A stretch of DNA of 64,000 nt from the NCBI GenBank assembly GCA_029449245.1, contig JANATF010000011.1, forward strand, positions 1 through 64,000. Direction: 5' to 3'. This stretch comes from Mortierella alpina. Lineage: Eukaryota; Mortierellomycota; Mortierellomycetes; Mortierellales; Mortierellaceae. Numbering within the stretch: the first letter of the stretch is position 1; every line of letters starts with the position of its first letter. The notes below the pieces were generated by a model. It made no database searches. It was not told where the DNA came from and was given only the letters and a program-made list of their open reading frames with translations. Shown here piece by piece: positions 1-9,300 of the stretch. A program made the position numbers and the translations under genes.

Positions 1-240
1 AAACCCTAAAAAACCTAAAAAACCCTAAAAAACCCTAAAAAACCCTAAAAAACCCTAAAAAACCCTAAAAAACCCTAAAAAACCCTAAAAAACCCTAAAA
101 AACCCTAAAAAACCCTAAAAAACCCTAAAAAACCCTAAAAAACCCTAAAAAAACCCTAAAAAAACCCTAAAAAACCCTAAAAAACCCTAAAAAACCCTAA
201 AAAACCCTAAAAAAACCCTAAAAAACCCTAAAAAACCCTA
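1..240. repeat. Telomere array, unit CCCTAAAAAA (TTTTTTAGGG on the G strand)
   Basis: The window opens with about 23 head-to-tail copies of a 10-nt unit, CCCT followed by six A. The C-rich strand runs 5'->3' inward from the end, as expected for the left end of a chromosome. Most units are exactly 10 nt. One near the start is shortened (two C), and from about 145 onward several units are 11 nt (seven A). The array stops at 240 and unique AT-rich sequence begins with GAATTAACC. The common fungal telomere unit is TTAGGG, so this one has four extra T per repeat. That it is a real chromosome end, not an internal array, is inferred from its terminal position and orientation. Confidence 0.93.
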
Positions 241-449
241 GAATTAACCTTAAATTGGGCTCTCAATTCACAAGAAAAGGTCATTTGGAATGAAACTCTC
301 GATTGAACGATGATCGTTAAATGAAATTGTGCGATCAATTGGCATTTGAACATAAAATGAGATTTGCTTATTCGACCGATATGAAATTGACAAATCACAT
401 CATAAATTTAAGAGGCTTGAAGCAGTTCTTACAATGCTTGTGAAAATAC

Positions 450-840
450 GGAAGTGCGAAATTTTAGACAAGTGTTAAAATCTCAGGAACCGAACATTTT
501 GAGATTCGAGGGGTGTTGGGTAACTGTTGCGCATCTTCAATTGCTTTCAAATAAAAAATCGAGAAAGTGTGAGATTTCGAGAAGTGTGAGAATCACAGCA
601 ATCATGTATTTTGAGCTTCGATGGGTGTTGGGAAACTGTTGCACACCTCCAATTGCTCTGAAATATGAAATCGGGGAAGTGTGAAATTTTTGAGAAGTGT
701 GAAAATCTCAACAACCGAATATTTAGGGCTTCGAGGGGTGTTGGGGAACTATGGCACACCTTCAATTGCTCTCAAATATGAAATCGAGGAAGTGTGAAAA
801 TTTAATGAGGTGTGAAATTCTAAATAGAAGTAAGATTCAG
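450..840. repeat. Degenerate ~112-bp tandem repeat, about 3.3 copies
   Basis: A block with core GTGTTGGGxAACT occurs at about 513, 625 and 738, spaced 112-113 bp. Each core is followed by a similar CAATTGCT...AAATATGAAATCG stretch and then by GTGTGA-rich sequence. A fourth partial copy trails off near 840. Copies differ at many positions, so the array is old. The short frames inside it repeat the same peptide pattern, which explains their spurious length. Confidence 0.75.
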
Positions 841-1120
841 GGTAACCAGTATTGGTGCAAGCTATTGGAGTACTTCAATTGCTCAAAAATAGGAGAATAC
901 GGAAATGGTGTTCCTGAAGACTTGGGTGAAGAATTGGAGACGGACTATTGGAGTGTGCTTACCATGTGGATAATCTCTTTAAGCTTGCATTCATTTGCAG
1001 AATGTTGTCAGTTACAGAGGGTGTTCGATTACTAAGGGTAGGATATTAGAGAGGGAATCAATTACAGAGGTTTCGAATTAGAGGGGTATTCGAAAAAGAG
1101 AAGTTTTCATTTTAGGAGGT

Positions 1121-1195
1121 CTTGCACTTATAGAGAGCTTGCACTTAGAGAGTGGTCTTGCACTTAGAGAGGGACCCTGCACTTACAGAGAGTTT
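1121..1195. repeat. Short tandem repeat, core TTGCACTTAGAGAG
   Basis: Four close copies of a 16-20-nt motif (CTTGCACTTAxAGAG) start near 1121, 1138, 1157 and 1177. Copies differ by one to three bases. It lies just upstream of the hAT target site and has no coding signal. Confidence 0.7.
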
Positions 1196-1360
1196 GAGGA
1201 AAAGGTGCTTTCAGCTCGTTGAGGTTGCTCCTGCTGTTCAAGAACTGTTTGGCTCGCTTAAGAGGACGGTTTTTTTGTGGAGGAAGCATATGTAGTACAG
1301 CCGGTGAAGCCAATATAGATTGAAAATGCTGCGGGAAGCTAACAATCGTTTTAGAAGGGT

Positions 1361-1376
1361 GCGAGGAGGCGAGGAG
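1361..1376. repeat. Left hAT target site: GCGAGGAG present twice in tandem
   Basis: GCGAGGAG at 1361-1368 is repeated at 1369-1376, immediately before the first base of the hAT element. The same 8-mer follows the element at 5513-5520. The 1369-1376 copy is the left target-site duplication. The extra copy was either in the target already or is the scar of an earlier insertion and excision. Confidence 0.85.
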
Positions 1377-1387
1377 TACGGTTTCTC

Positions 1388-1862
1388 ACGAATATCCGAC
1401 ATCCGACATCCGATCCGCATTCGATCCGACTTTTCGGATACGGATGATGCCTCTATCCGATCCGACGGTTGTCGGATGAAGCTCCCATCCGATCCGACTT
1501 TATTCGATCCGACGCCTATTCGATCCGACGTTCATTCGATCCGACGCTCATCCGATCCGACATTTTATTCGATCCGACGTTCATCCGACTTGACATTTAT
1601 CCCATCCGACTTTCATCCGACTCGGCTGTCATTCGATCCGACTGTTATCCGATCCGACGTTGATCCGATCCGACGTTGATCCGATCCGACTGTCATCCGA
1701 TCCGACATTCATCCGACTCGGCTGTCATTCGATCCGACTATTATCCGATCCGACATTGATCCGATCCGACTATTATCCGATCCGACGTTGATCCGATCCG
1801 ACTATTATCCGATCCGACTGTCATCCGATCCGACTTTCATTCGATCCGACATTCATCCGAAA
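1388..1862. repeat. Left subterminal array of the hAT element (core ATCCGATCCGAC / ATTCGATCCGAC)
   Basis: About twenty-one copies of a unit near 16 bp, all ending in CGATCCGAC and separated by 3-5 variable bases. The array begins about 12 bp inside the left terminal repeat and ends at the AAACAGG near 1862. It is the reverse complement of the array at the other end, so both point toward the transposase gene in the same sense. In hAT elements, subterminal repeats bind the transposase; that role here is inferred. Long open frames across the array are an artefact of the repeat. Confidence 0.9.
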
Positions 1863-2313
1863 ACAGGTTTGTGTACCAACATATAACTATATGTGATTGG
1901 CGTGCATGCATTTTTTTTTCTTTAGCATCTTGAAAGTACGCTAACGCTGCATTTGTTTTGTCTTTTTTCTTTTCTGTATGAAAAAACAACAACGCCATTC
2001 ATTACCCCGTTCCTTCACGAGTACAAGTACATACAACCATGTCCAACATGAATCGCGAATCATCTCTCTCTCTCATTTTGCTTCTCTTTTTTACATTCGA
2101 CCATCTAAGCTCGTCATTAGTTCTTTCTTTTCTTTCTTTCTCTCATCTCCTGTCTCTTGCCTCAGCATCTCATTCTTCCCTCTCCTTCTTGCGTCTCATT
2201 CCACCATTGCAGCTCGCAATCTTCTCTGCTCAGCATCATCTCTGCGCTCCATTGCCTGTGTTCGCCATCATCTCTGCATCCTATAACCTCTACTCTCCAT
2301 CCTCTCAAGTTCA
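1863..2313 (+). promoter_or_regulatory. Presumed promoter and 5' leader of the hAT transposase
   Basis: The 450 bp between the left array and the first exon become strongly pyrimidine-rich on the plus strand (long TCTC/CTTT runs from about 2060 to 2230), as is common just upstream of fungal start codons. No clear TATA box was identified. Two overlapping frames of about 100 codons here are low-complexity Ser/Leu/Phe translations of the pyrimidine tract and are not accepted as genes. Confidence 0.45.
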
Positions 2314-4992
2314 ATGTCTGAATCTTGTTCAAATGATCTCTTCGCTGACATGGTAAGCATGAATGAGCAACTTGGTTACCTCCATCCCTCTACAACTGTG
2401 CAATAGCTAACCTCCACTCTTCTTTTCTCTTTAGCCCCTCGGACAGCAACTGGAACTGGAAGACGATGATGATGCCAGCGTAATTCTAGGAAGCCCAGAA
2501 CAGCAAAGTCTCCGCTCGGTTTCTACGTTTGATCTTCCCTCCCCGGCACTCTCTTCAACAGGCGCAACGAGGAAGTCAGAGGGCAAGCTAAGCAAGTCGG
2601 ACAAGGAAGGAAGTTGGGTTTGGCGCTGGTCTGAGAAGCGAACTGATAAGTCCGGCAAGACCAGGATCTTCTGTTTGGTCAAAGGCTGTATACAGAAAAC
2701 AGGCTATGTATGGCTCAAAAGTTCTACCAGCAACATCAGGAATCACCTCATAAGCGACCATAAACTCAATGCAACCACCCCACAGGAAGGATCTCGCCTG
2801 TCGGGCCCTCTCAAAAACGCTTTTACGAATTTGGGAAAAAGAAGCTCCGTGCAGTTTTCAAAGGAGATTCTTCAACGGCAGTTCTGCAAAGTCCTGGTCC
2901 GCCATAAGCTACCGTACACGTTGGCCGAATCCCCCGATATGCTGGAGCTCCTCAAAATTGCGGCAGCAGCGCCATCCCCGGAGGAAGTGAAGCTTTGCTC
3001 CAATAGTACCATAACCAGACGGGTATGTCGACAAGGAAGAACGTTAGATGCGATGAATATGAACAACCGCAACATATGTCAACGTTTTTCTAACAAATAT
3101 TGCCATACATCTTTCCCTCCGTGGGTGTTGCCTTTTTGCACTCTAGATTACGGACTGGTACACCGAGGCGGAGAGTCAGATCATAGAGAACCTCGCAAAG
3201 GTCTCCATGGTTTCGTTCACTCTGGATGGTTGGACAAGCAAGTATCAAATGTCGTTTCTAGCCGTGACGGCCCACTGGATTGATGATAACTGGAAGCAGC
3301 AGGATATCACAATCGGCTTCGAACGTCTCAGAGGTCCACACACAGGCGAGGCGTTGCGGGATGTCTTCATCGCCGTCGTGGAGAAGTTCAGCCTGCAGCG
3401 GAAAGTCATGTCGATTACCAGCGACAACGGTTCCAATGTCCTCAAGCTCGCCTCGCTGTTTGAGGACTACACGCGCATGAACCACAACGAATGGTAAGAA
3501 ACACACGGGTCACTATGCCACCACAAGCTCACAGCAACAACACTCCCACCAATATAACTAACCTTTATTCTCTCCACAATTCATATTCAAATAGGCGAGT
3601 CTTCAACGCATCGAAGCAGCATGTGCCGTGTCTTGCGCATGTCCTTAACCTTGCTGTCCAGGCTCTCCTGGGCAAGGATGGTCTAGGCGCAAGGGCGCCG
3701 GCAGATGCAGAGGCCTTGAATATTGAGGAGGACGAAGAGGACGATACTGAGTGCCTCATTAGGACCAGCATCTGTGTCGACGCCGACGATTCCGACGAGG
3801 ACAATGAACCTGATCTGCAAGAGACAGTGGAAACTGTCGCCAACGCCGCGGTTGAGCATGTGGACGTCACCAGACGCACTCAGCGTGCGCTTGTCAAGTT
3901 GAGAAAAGGGATCGTGAAGATCAGGTAAAATCTGCTACATCGCTGCTGTGCGCTACGATCCGTACTGTGCGCCCAACTGCGTGTATATATTTTGTTATTT
4001 TACTGATATATCGGTTTTTTACGCGGTTTTTACTCTTTAGGCGTTCACCACCACGACTTGAGAGATTTAGGGAGGAGAGCGCATCTGAAGAACACCGCCA
4101 GGGGCTTTCACCTTTACTTGATGTCTGCACGCGGTGGGGGTCCACGTATGTTATGATCAAACGTGCCGTGGAGTGCAAGGCTGCCTACAGCTCGGTGCTT
4201 GCGACAGACGGACTGGATGATATGATTATTGAGGAGGCGGAGTGGCGAGGTCTTAAACTTCTGAGAGACCTTCTCGAGACTTTCGACAGACTGACGACAG
4301 ACGCTTGCGCCAGCAAGACGTATGTTACTATTCCGCTGACGATTATTATTTACAACAACATGATGAAGTCTCTGGAGGAATTTCTGAGTAAGAATAGGGC
4401 TCATTACCCAGACATATGCCAAGGTGTCACAGCGGCATATGAGAAGCTCAAGAAGTACTACGCGGATACCGACAAGTCGCCCATCTACTCTGTCGCGACG
4501 GCGGTTCATCCGTCAATGCGCTTTCAGTACTGGACTGAAGAGAAGTGGGGGAGTGTGTACGAGAGGAATGCCAGGGAATCCGTCCGCGACGTGTGGACCA
4601 GCCAGTACGCCGATACCGCAATCGATTTGGACGAAGAGCTCACGCAACCGCTTCCAGACTCTGATGATGATGACGTGGAGCTTAGGCTTCTTGGAATGAC
4701 CAAGCAACCGAAAGAAGACGACTTGGAGTTATTTGTGTCGCAGCGAAAACTCCATGTGAAGTGTCTTCCGTGGTGGGAAAAGCATCATGAAGAATATCCT
4801 ATCTTGGCCAAAATGGCGAGGGACTTTTTGGCTATCCCAGCGAGCTCAGCACCGTCAGAGAGATGCTTCTCAAAAGCGCGCACACTTTTGCCATACACAA
4901 GGAATCGCCTTAGTGATCCTAGGATCAGGGAGCAGATGTTGCTTGATTCCTGGGCTGACTACCTCGGAAGTTCGATTGAGCAATATAGGTAG
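2314..4992 (+). CDS. hAT-family transposase with BED zinc finger
   Basis: Cut-and-paste transposase expected to bind the element's ends and move it. Five exons join in frame: 2314-2352, 2435-3022, 3147-3493, 3595-3924 and 4041-4992, giving 751 residues; every intron is GT-AG. Residues ~70-125 form a BED-type zinc finger (C93, C98, H117, H122, preceded by aromatic WxWRW). The RNase H-like core shows TLDGWTS (Asp ~236) and TSDNGSN (Asp ~302), then HVPCLAHVLNLAVQ, all typical of hAT. The C-terminal ~80 residues carry the hAT dimerisation block (LPWW, PASSAPSERCFS, RNRL). There is no internal stop or frameshift. An acidic Asp/Glu-rich insertion (residues ~365-405) separates core segments. The start was chosen as the ATG whose 13-codon exon splices in frame. 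The family call is firm; exact first-exon choice is less so. Confidence 0.9.
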
Positions 4993-5052
4993 ATAAATGG
5001 TTGCGATGAGTGTCATGGATGAAGTACGAAGAGTCATCAAAGGGAATAAAGG

Positions 5053-5500
5053 TCAAATCAAAGAATGAGTGCGTCGAATGAAGGTCGGATGAGAGCATGG
5101 GTGCCTCGAATGAGGGTCGGATCGAATAAACGTCGGATCGAATGGGTGTCGGATCGAATGGGTGTCGGATCGAATGGATGTCGGATCGAATGGATGTCGG
5201 ATCGAATGGGTGTCGGATCGAATGGATGTCGGATCGAATGAGTGTCGGATCGAATGGATGTCGGATCGAATGGGTGTCGGATCGAATGGATGTCGGATCG
5301 AATGATGTCGGATCGGATGGATGTCGGATCGAATGGACGTCGGATCGAATGATGTCGGATCGAATGGATGTCGGATCGAATGAAAGTCGGATCGGATGAG
5401 GCTGTCATCCGACAAGCGTCGGATCGAATAGATCCGATATCCGACCTTGGCAAGTCGGATCGGATACGGATGGGGGTCATATCCGATCCGATCCGACGTT
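5053..5500. repeat. Right subterminal array of the hAT element (core GTCGGATCGAATGG)
   Basis: About nineteen copies of a ~16-bp unit, mostly GTCGGATCGAATGGxT, in reverse orientation to the left array. Unlike the left array, which mixes two unit types, most right-end copies are nearly identical, suggesting more recent local amplification. The last ~90 bp (5410-5500) match the left outermost segment, including CGGATACGGATG and its spacing, so the inverted repeat extends well past the 12-bp tip. Open frames on both strands here (up to 250 codons on the minus strand) are repeat artefacts. Confidence 0.9.
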
Positions 5501-5520
5501 TGAGAAACCCTAGCGAGGAG

Positions 5521-6194
5521 TAAACAAGTTCATGAAAGTGGACGAACTGCTGGACAGTGCAAAGTGTAAGTTGTCGGAGGACTTTGACCGAGCAGCTGTC
5601 GCCGACGAGGACATACCTTACTGGGGGATATAGAGGAGAGTGGAACGCTATGAAGAGGAAAGCTAGCGAAGTAAATGGTGAGGAGGTGGAAGTTGAGAAC
5701 GTGAAAGGTGGGAAGAGGAAAACCAAAGGGAGAAAGAGGGAGAAGAGTGGTGTGTCTGAGAATACAGGCCGTAATAAACCCCGTAATCCAACGTCGCATA
5801 TGCTCTGCATTTTAGCCTCTGCTTACTTTATGCTCTTTGTCTTCCCTCCTGCCTGCTCGTTTCCTGCCACCCGCCCTTACTCGTCTTTGATACAGTTAAT
5901 GTAAGCTTCATGGTCCCCCCCCCCCCCCCCACAAGAACAGGTACCACGGTTTGCAGTATAGGCTCTGGGAGGTCTTTGGTTTCCTGGAGTTTGTGCATTT
6001 TTGGAGTGGACAAGCAGAGTAGAGCGAGCTTTCTTTTGACTCGTGTTACGAGCTTTCCCTAGTCTTACCAGCAGCATGGAGCAGGATGATAGCATCGCAG
6101 TAGCCTTGCATGCTCATTTGCAAATTGGTGGCAAGCGCTGGACAAGGTACAAACCAGGATTGCAGCGCTGATTGAGGAGTCAAATTTGGAATGA
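5521..6194. other. Spacer between the two mobile elements, no supported gene
   Basis: About 670 bp of single-copy sequence joining the hAT right flank to the retrotransposon left flank. It contains a run of 16 C (5915-5930). A short plus-strand frame from the ATG at 6076 covers about 30 codons and could be a first exon interrupted by the retrotransposon, but nothing downstream of the insertion at 11,326 continues it convincingly. Confidence 0.5.
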
Positions 6195-6199
6195 GCTTG
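6195..6199. repeat. Left 5-bp target duplication GCTTG
   Basis: GCTTG abuts the LTR at 6200 and is repeated at 11321-11325 beyond the other LTR. Five base pairs is the usual staggered-cut size for Ty3/Gypsy integrases. Confidence 0.9.
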
Positions 6200-6300
6200 T
6201 GTAGCAGGGATCGGGTCTGATAGCTGGAAAAGAGTTGTATTTGTACTAATGATCTAACCTAGACTATATACTGGTTGTGACTACTGGTACTACTGTTACA
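6200..6300 (-). repeat. 3' LTR of the retrotransposon (101 bp)
   Basis: Identical over all 101 bp to 11220-11320. It starts TGTAGCAGGG and ends CTACTGTTACA as read on the plus strand, and is preceded by the target duplication GCTTG. On the element's own strand it lies directly after the polypurine tract. Confidence 0.96.
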
Positions 6301-6312
6301 CCTTCCCCTTTT
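6301..6312 (-). promoter_or_regulatory. Polypurine tract priming plus-strand DNA synthesis
   Basis: On the minus strand AAAAGGGGAAGG directly abuts the 3' LTR. An uninterrupted purine run in this place is where RNase H leaves the primer for second-strand synthesis. The pol stop codon (TAA, 6311-6313) overlaps its first two bases. Confidence 0.88.
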
Positions 6313-9300
6313 AAAAATGGATACCATGTGTCGTTTTGAATTCGTCAATCAACTCGGAACAATGTGTGAGGTTGTCGAGTGGTTCCCAGGTGGCGGAGCT
6401 GCGAGGGTAGCCCTTCCAGAGGGTGAGGAACTGGTGCTGACGTCGGTAGCGTCTGTACTCGAGGATGGCTTCAGCCTCGTATTCCTCTTCGCCGTCAATG
6501 ATCTCTGGTGGTGGCATTGCGGGGGCTCGTGGTCCGAGGGCTTCTGGCGAAGGCTTATATTCTTGGAGGCGGTCTACGTGGAATACATCGTGAATCTTCA
6601 TAGTCGGTGGCAGTTCAACACGGAACGAGACAGGCGAGTGCTGCTCCAGCAACGTATAGGGTCCGATGAAACGAGGCTGCAATTTGCGTGAGGGCTGGTT
6701 TTGGTCCGCAGCGACTGTGATGTGATCTGTGTTCAGCAGCACCTGATCTCCAACCTTGAACTTGTGGTCTCGGCGTCGCGTGTCAGCATTCTTGGCCTGT
6801 CGTTCCTGTGCCAAGGCTATGGCCTCCTTTGCGATGGTCAAGGAGGTGTGCTGATTCGCCATGAACGTCTCCACCGTGGGGACGAGCGTACTCCGGGGCA
6901 GGAGCAGCGATGCCGGTACTCGTGGGTGGAAGCCGGCGTTCAGAAAGAAGGGGGAAAATCCTGTGGTGGCATTGGTGGTGTTGTTGTAAGCGAACTCTGC
7001 AGCAGTCAAAAGGAGATCCCAGTTCGTCTGCTGTTGGTCCACGAACGCTCTTAGCATAATCTCCAGTGTCTGATTGGCTCTCTCTGTCTGGCCGTCCGTC
7101 TGAGGGTGGAATGCAGTGGACATCGCGAGCTTGACATCCATGAGGCGATGAAGTTCCTTCCAGAAGTGGCTGGTGAACTTGGTGTCGCGGTCTGAGACGA
7201 TGGAGGTGGGCATTCCATGCAGCCGAAAAATGTTGTCGAAAAAGATGCGGGCGACGTCAGGAGCGGTGTCGGTTGTCTTGCTGGCTACAAAGTGGACTTG
7301 CTTCGAGAGTTTGTCTACGAAGACCGTGATTGCATCGAATCCACGAGGTGTCCTTGGCAGCTGGACGATAAAGTCCATAGTCACAGTGTCCCAGCGTTGT
7401 TCCGGTATCTCCAAAGGTTGAAGGAGTCCTGCGGGTCTTTGACGACTGGGCTTGTTGCGTTGGCAACTTTCGCAAGTCTCCACGTACGTCCTCGTGTCCC
7501 GTGCGATCCTTGGCCAGTACGCTGCTCGTCTCAGTTGCTCATAAGTCTTGTCGAATCCCAAATGACCTGCTATTGCTGAGTCATGAGCATCATGTAGGAG
7601 AGAAAGACGAATGTCAGACTTCTGAGGAATGCAGACAAGGTTTGTGCCATGTCGTTCAACAAACAAAAGATTCTCGTGGAGTGAGTATCTCTGGGGGCAA
7701 CTTCCCTGGAGGCAGCTTTCGTAGATAGGACCAAGTTTAGGGTCATCCGGGTAACTATCAATCAGGCGCTGCCTCAATCCTGGGTCCAGCTGTACAGCCA
7801 ACGAGTGGAGCGCGACGGGGTCTGGTTCTCTGTGGTCAGGTCGTCTGGAGAGGGCGTCTGGTACGATGTTATCTGCGCCACGCTTATACTTGAAATCAAA
7901 GTCGTACTCCTGTAGCAACTCCATCCAACGTGCCTGTCTGCGAGTCAGTTTGGGTTGCGTTGGAAAGTGGCGAAGCGTGGCGTGATCCGTGTACACGACG
8001 AAGTGTGATCCATCCAGGTAATAACGCCATGTCTTCAGCGCGTGAACGACAGCCAGTAGCTCCTGTTCGTGTGTTGGATAGTTCTTCTCTGCAGAATTCA
8101 TCTTCCTGGATGTGAACGCCACTGGTCTCGAGACTCCATGTTCGTCTGTCTGAAAAAGTACGGCTCCAACAGCGAATCCAGACGCATCAGCTTCAACAGT
8201 GGTGGCTAGGTCGGGGTCAAAGATCCTGAGTACCGGTGCTTTGCTGATGGCATCCTTGAGAGCGGTGAAGGCGCGTTCCTTGTCAGGATCCCAAGAGAAT
8301 GGCACGCCCTCACCTAAGAGACCAGTCAACGGTAATGCGATGTCGGCAAATCCATCAATATACTGTTGGTAAAACTGAGCGAGGCCAATGAATTGTTGCA
8401 CATCCTTCTGCTTGCTAGGTCGAGGCCACTCGCGAATGGCGCGGACGAGACCAGCGTTGGTGTGGATCCCGTCCTTGGAGATTACGTGTCCCAGAAACTC
8501 CGTCTCTTCCTGCATGAACGAACACTTGCTCAGTTTGACGTAGAGTCCGTGTTTGCGCAGAAGGGTCAGCGCGCTCCTGATGTGGTCCAGGTGTTCCTCC
8601 TTTGTTTTCGAGTAGATCAGGATGTCATCGAGGTAAATGACTACCCATTTGTCGAGGATCGGGTCGAACACGTTAAACATCATGTTTGAAAAAGAGGCAG
8701 GAGCGTTAGTCAACCCGAAAGGGACAACGTTGAACTCAAAGTGACCGTAACGACAACGGAAAGCTGTTTTGTGCGTGTGTGGTTCATAAACACGCTGTTG
8801 ATGGTAACCGGAAAGGAGATCGAGTTTCGTGAAGAACTTTGCACCCCGAAAGCGGTCGATGAGCTCGTCGATGCGGGGGAGGGGGTGTCGGTTTTTGCGA
8901 GTGATTCGGTTGAGGCCGCGGTAGTCGACGCACATGCGAAGCGAACCGTCCTTCTTCTTAACGAAGAGAACTGGTGCTCCGTATGGGGACGTGCTGGGTT
9001 TGATGAACTTCTTTTTCAGCAGTTCATCTAGTTGCTTGCGCAGCTCATCCAATTCTGCAATAGAGAGACGAATGACGGGTCGCACAGGGGGGTCGGCAGT
9101 GGGGTCAGTGTCGATCTTCATTGCGTCGCCACGGTCAGGTGGGAGACCGTCAGGGAGGGACGTTGGGAACACATCACGAAACTCGTCGAGGATGGGAAGA
9201 ACGTCAGCGGGGACGGGTGGTGTGGATGGAGTGTTGGCTGAAGTGGTCTTCACTAATGCAAGAAACACTTCGTTGCCGGGTTGTGCAGCGAGGGAGTGGA

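Larger units (their letters stand above)
241..1368. other. Subtelomeric AT-rich DNA, no supported gene
   Basis: About 1.1 kb between the telomere and the hAT element. Only short open frames occur (under 120 codons), overlapping on both strands, with no recognisable domain. The stretch holds two degenerate tandem repeat families, listed separately, and otherwise nothing I can name. Confidence 0.7.
1377..5512 (+). mobile_element. Complete hAT-superfamily DNA transposon with inverted subterminal arrays
   Basis: The 4,136-bp element starts TACGGTTTCTCA and ends, read inward on the other strand, TAGGGTTTCTCA: a 12-bp terminal inverted repeat with one mismatch. It is flanked by a perfect 8-bp duplication GCGAGGAG (1369-1376 and 5513-5520), the size typical of hAT insertions. 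Inside each end lies an array of about twenty ~16-bp repeats in opposite orientation (1388-1862 and about 5053-5500). Between them is one transposase gene on the plus strand, read through five exons without an internal stop. Intact ends, duplication and gene suggest a recently active, perhaps still autonomous copy; activity itself is inference. Confidence 0.93.

Noticed and set aside
5058-5810. 250-codon minus-strand frame (and plus-strand frames at 1320-1679, 5142-5399)
   Set aside because: They translate the ~16-bp hAT repeat arrays; the repeated IRSDIH/IEWMSDRM peptides are an artefact of repeat length and composition.
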